Of a stretch of DNA of 7,030 nucleotides, positions 5,532 to 7,030 are shown piece after piece. Position 1 is the first letter of the stretch. Each line of letters starts with the position of its first letter. Under the pieces are notes generated by a model. The model searched no databases, was not told where the DNA came from, and was given only the letters and a program-made list of their open reading frames with translations. The position numbers and the translations under genes were made by a program. Source of the stretch: Actinomycetota bacterium (GTDB taxonomy: Bacteria > Actinomycetota > Acidimicrobiia > Spongiisociales > ZC4RG35). The stretch spans positions 1-7,030 of the forward strand of contig QGUS01000083.1 in NCBI GenBank assembly GCA_003242515.1. The letters are read 5' to 3'.

Positions 5532-6908
5532 TCACTCGACGACGACGAGTACCGCCCCCGCCTCGACCTGGTCCCCGGGGGCGCAGCGGACCTGCGTCAC
5601 CGTGCCCGCATGCGGGGAACGGAGGCTGTGCTCCATCTTCATGGCCTCCATCACCACGAGCAGGCTGCCCTCGGTGACGGCGTCTCCCTCGGAGACGGCG
5701 ACGCGGACGATCTTCCCGGGCATGGGGGCGTGGAGCGACCCCTCGACCTCCTCGGTCCCCGGGACCACGAAGCGCGGCACCTCCTCGAGGCGGGAGCTCC
5801 CGGCGGTCCCGTCCACCCACCGCGTCGCCCCGTAGCGGGAGACCTTCCAGGTGCTGACCTGGCCGCCGGCGCGCAGGGTCACCTCGTCGGGTGACGCCGC
5901 CAGCACCTCGCAGCCGTCGACGGCGACACCGTCCCGGGTCACCAGGTAGCCGACCTCCCAGGTGTCGTGGTCGCCGCGGTAGGTTCGGGTGAGGGGGCCG
6001 GAGGGGGAGTTGCGCCAGCCCGCCGGGATCGAGGGGAGCGGGCCCTGCAGGCGCGCCACCTCCCGGTCGGCCATGGCCGCGGCGACCGCGGCGAGGCGCT
6101 CGGTCTCCGGGTCGAGCAGCAGCCCGGCCAGCTCCGCCGGATTGTGCCGCTCGAGGAACGCGGTGTCGGGGGCTCCGGCGAGGAAGTCCGGGGGCTCGAG
6201 GATGCCAACGAGGAGCCGGAGGTTGTTGGTGGGCCCGTGGATCCGTGACGCCCGCAGGGCGCCGGCGAGCTTCCGCGCGGCCTCCTCCCTGGTGTCGCCG
6301 TGGGCGATCACCTTGGCGAGCATCGGGTCGTAGTGGACCGGGATCTGCGTCCCCGACTCGACCCCGGAGTCGACCCGGACGCCCGGGGGGACCTCGAACC
6401 GCTCGATCACGCCGTCGACGGGGAGGAAGCCGTTGGCCGGGTCCTCGGCGTAGAGGCGGACCTCGATGGCATGACCCCGGATCGGCGGGACATCGGGGAC
6501 CGTCCCGCCCCGGGCGATCTCGATCTGGGCGCGCACCAGGTCGAGGCCCGTGATCATCTCGGTGACCGGGTGCTCCACCTGGAGGCGGGTGTTCATCTCG
6601 AGGAACCAGAACTCCCCGCCGTCGAGGAGGAACTCAACGGTCCCGGCGCCGACGTAGTCGACGGCGCGGGCGGCCTCGACCGCGGCCTCCGTCATGCGGG
6701 CGCGGAGCCCGGTGTCGACCGCCGGGCTGGGGGCCTCCTCGACGATCTTCTGGTGGCGGCGCTGGATGGAGCACTCGCGCTCGTGCACCGCGACGACGTT
6801 GCCTTGGCGGTCGCCCAGCACCTGCACCTCCACGTGGCGGGGGCCGGGCAGGTAGGTCTCGAAGAGGAGGGTGTCGTCTCCGAAGGCGGAGATGGCCTCG
6901 CGGCGGGG
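5532..6908 (-). CDS. Biotin-dependent acyl-CoA carboxylase alpha chain (biotin carboxylase + biotinyl domain), 5' partial
   Basis: C-terminal part of the alpha subunit of an acyl-CoA carboxylase (acetyl/propionyl/3-methylcrotonyl type), which carboxylates biotin with ATP and bicarbonate. Residues are numbered from an in-frame ATG at 7007 that is not the real start; family sequence begins near residue 35 (~6905). ATP-grasp core: HVEVQVLGD (58-66), ECSIQRRHQKIVEEAP (78-93), FLEMNTRLQVEHPVTE (135-150, matching E. coli Glu288, Asn290, Arg292). Biotin carboxylase C-domain: GHAIEVRLYAEDP (178-190) to about 290. A BT-type linker occupies about 300-420, and the biotinyl domain 425-491 carries EAMKMEH with biotin-accepting Lys457 (codon 5637-5639). 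The missing front holds the first Rossmann-like domain and the glycine-rich ATP loop. MKMEH and the ending recall 3-methylcrotonyl-CoA carboxylase, but substrate is set by a beta subunit not present here. The stop lies 1 bp from that of the convergent PLP enzyme. Confidence 0.9.
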   Translation of the reverse strand, partial: PRREAISAFGDDTLLFETYLPGPRHVEVQVLGDRQGNVVAVHERECSIQRRHQKIVEEAPSPAVDTGLRARMTEAAVEAARAVDYVGAGTVEFLLDGGEFWFLEMNTRLQVEHPVTEMITGLDLVRAQIEIARGGTVPDVPPIRGHAIEVRLYAEDPANGFLPVDGVIERFEVPPGVRVDSGVESGTQIPVHYDPMLAKVIAHGDTREEAARKLAGALRASRIHGPTNNLRLLVGILEPPDFLAGAPDTAFLERHNPAELAGLLLDPETERLAAVAAAMADREVARLQGPLPSIPAGWRNSPSGPLTRTYRGDHDTWEVGYLVTRDGVAVDGCEVLAASPDEVTLRAGGQVSTWKVSRYGATRWVDGTAGSSRLEEVPRFVVPGTEEVEGSLHAPMPGKIVRVAVSEGDAVTEGSLLVVMEAMKMEHSLRSPHAGTVTQVRCAPGDQVEAGAVLVVVE

Positions 6909-7030
6909 AGGCTCGCGCGCCCCCGCGCCCCCGGCCGCGGCCGGGCGCAGGTGGGGGGCGCCGCGGCCCCGTCCTCTCTGCCCCTCTCCCCCCACCCCCG
7001 CGACCACACCGACTACGCACTCCTTCTGTG
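6906..7030. other. Low-complexity, adapter-like contig end
   Basis: Upstream of the last recognisable carboxylase codons the minus strand becomes G/C homopolymer-rich and loses family sequence, although the reading frame stays open to an ATG at 7007 because GC-rich DNA has few stops. The outermost ~30 bases (about 7000-7030, minus strand) read like a degraded copy of the common Illumina adapter tail, followed inward by a G-rich run. Treat this stretch as probable assembly artefact and not as biology. Confidence 0.6.

Noticed and set aside
6909..7007. N-terminal segment from an ATG at 7007 as part of the carboxylase
   Set aside because: About 33 Gly/Arg/Ala-rich residues show none of the glycine-loop sequence expected there, and the DNA is low-complexity and adapter-like.
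1..7030. CRISPR arrays, tRNA or rRNA genes, insertion sequences, toxin-antitoxin or other defence genes, reverse transcriptase systems
   Set aside because: No regularly spaced repeats, cloverleaf-like segments, transposase motifs or defence-family motifs were visible, and nearly every base is accounted for by the seven genes.

Overview
The window reads as a fragment of a very GC-rich bacterial chromosome (roughly 70% GC by eye, with strong G/C preference at third codon positions). It is tightly packed and every protein is an ordinary bacterial family. Actinobacteria-like bacteria (for example an uncultured Acidimicrobiia-type lineage) fit best because of the composition, the apparent leaderless starts and the gene families. 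That placement is inference, not proof. Both outer ends (about 1-58 and 6906-7030) are low-complexity, and the right one resembles sequencing-adapter read-through. The window therefore looks like a complete assembled contig whose two terminal genes are cut.

Left block, plus strand, 59-3402: a 5'-truncated PAS-domain sensor histidine kinase; a PlsY-family membrane protein (glycerol-3-phosphate acyltransferase-like, with several expected active-site residues changed); a flippase-like integral membrane protein of the lysylphosphatidylglycerol-synthetase transmembrane family, joined to the previous gene by a GTGA overlap; and a Bcp-type peroxiredoxin. They lie 17 bp apart, overlapping by 4 bp, and 34 bp apart, so they can be co-transcribed. 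Extra promoter-like hexamers sit directly before genes 2 and 4.

Middle, 3391-5530: a minus-strand beta-hydroxyacid dehydrogenase (3-hydroxyisobutyrate dehydrogenase-like) and a plus-strand PLP-dependent alpha-oxoamine synthase-family enzyme (glycine C-acetyltransferase-like). They diverge from a gap of only 37 bp. The dehydrogenase overlaps the 3' end of the peroxiredoxin gene tail-to-tail by 12 bp.

Right, 5532 to the end, minus strand: the C-terminal two thirds of a biotin-dependent acyl-CoA carboxylase alpha chain (biotin carboxylase, BT linker, biotinyl domain), 1 bp from the convergent PLP enzyme. Its N-terminal part lies beyond the contig.

Functionally, the left block combines sensing, membrane lipid handling and peroxide defence. 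The right half suggests amino-acid or acyl-CoA metabolism (branched-chain amino-acid or threonine/glycine carbon). No intergenic stretch exceeds about 40 bp, so there are no unexplained gene-free regions over 300 bases. I saw no tRNA, rRNA, CRISPR array, insertion sequence or phage gene, and no clear evidence of a novel multi-gene system. The points most worth following are the PlsY-like protein with an altered active site paired with a flippase-like protein, and the repeated leaderless-promoter geometry.
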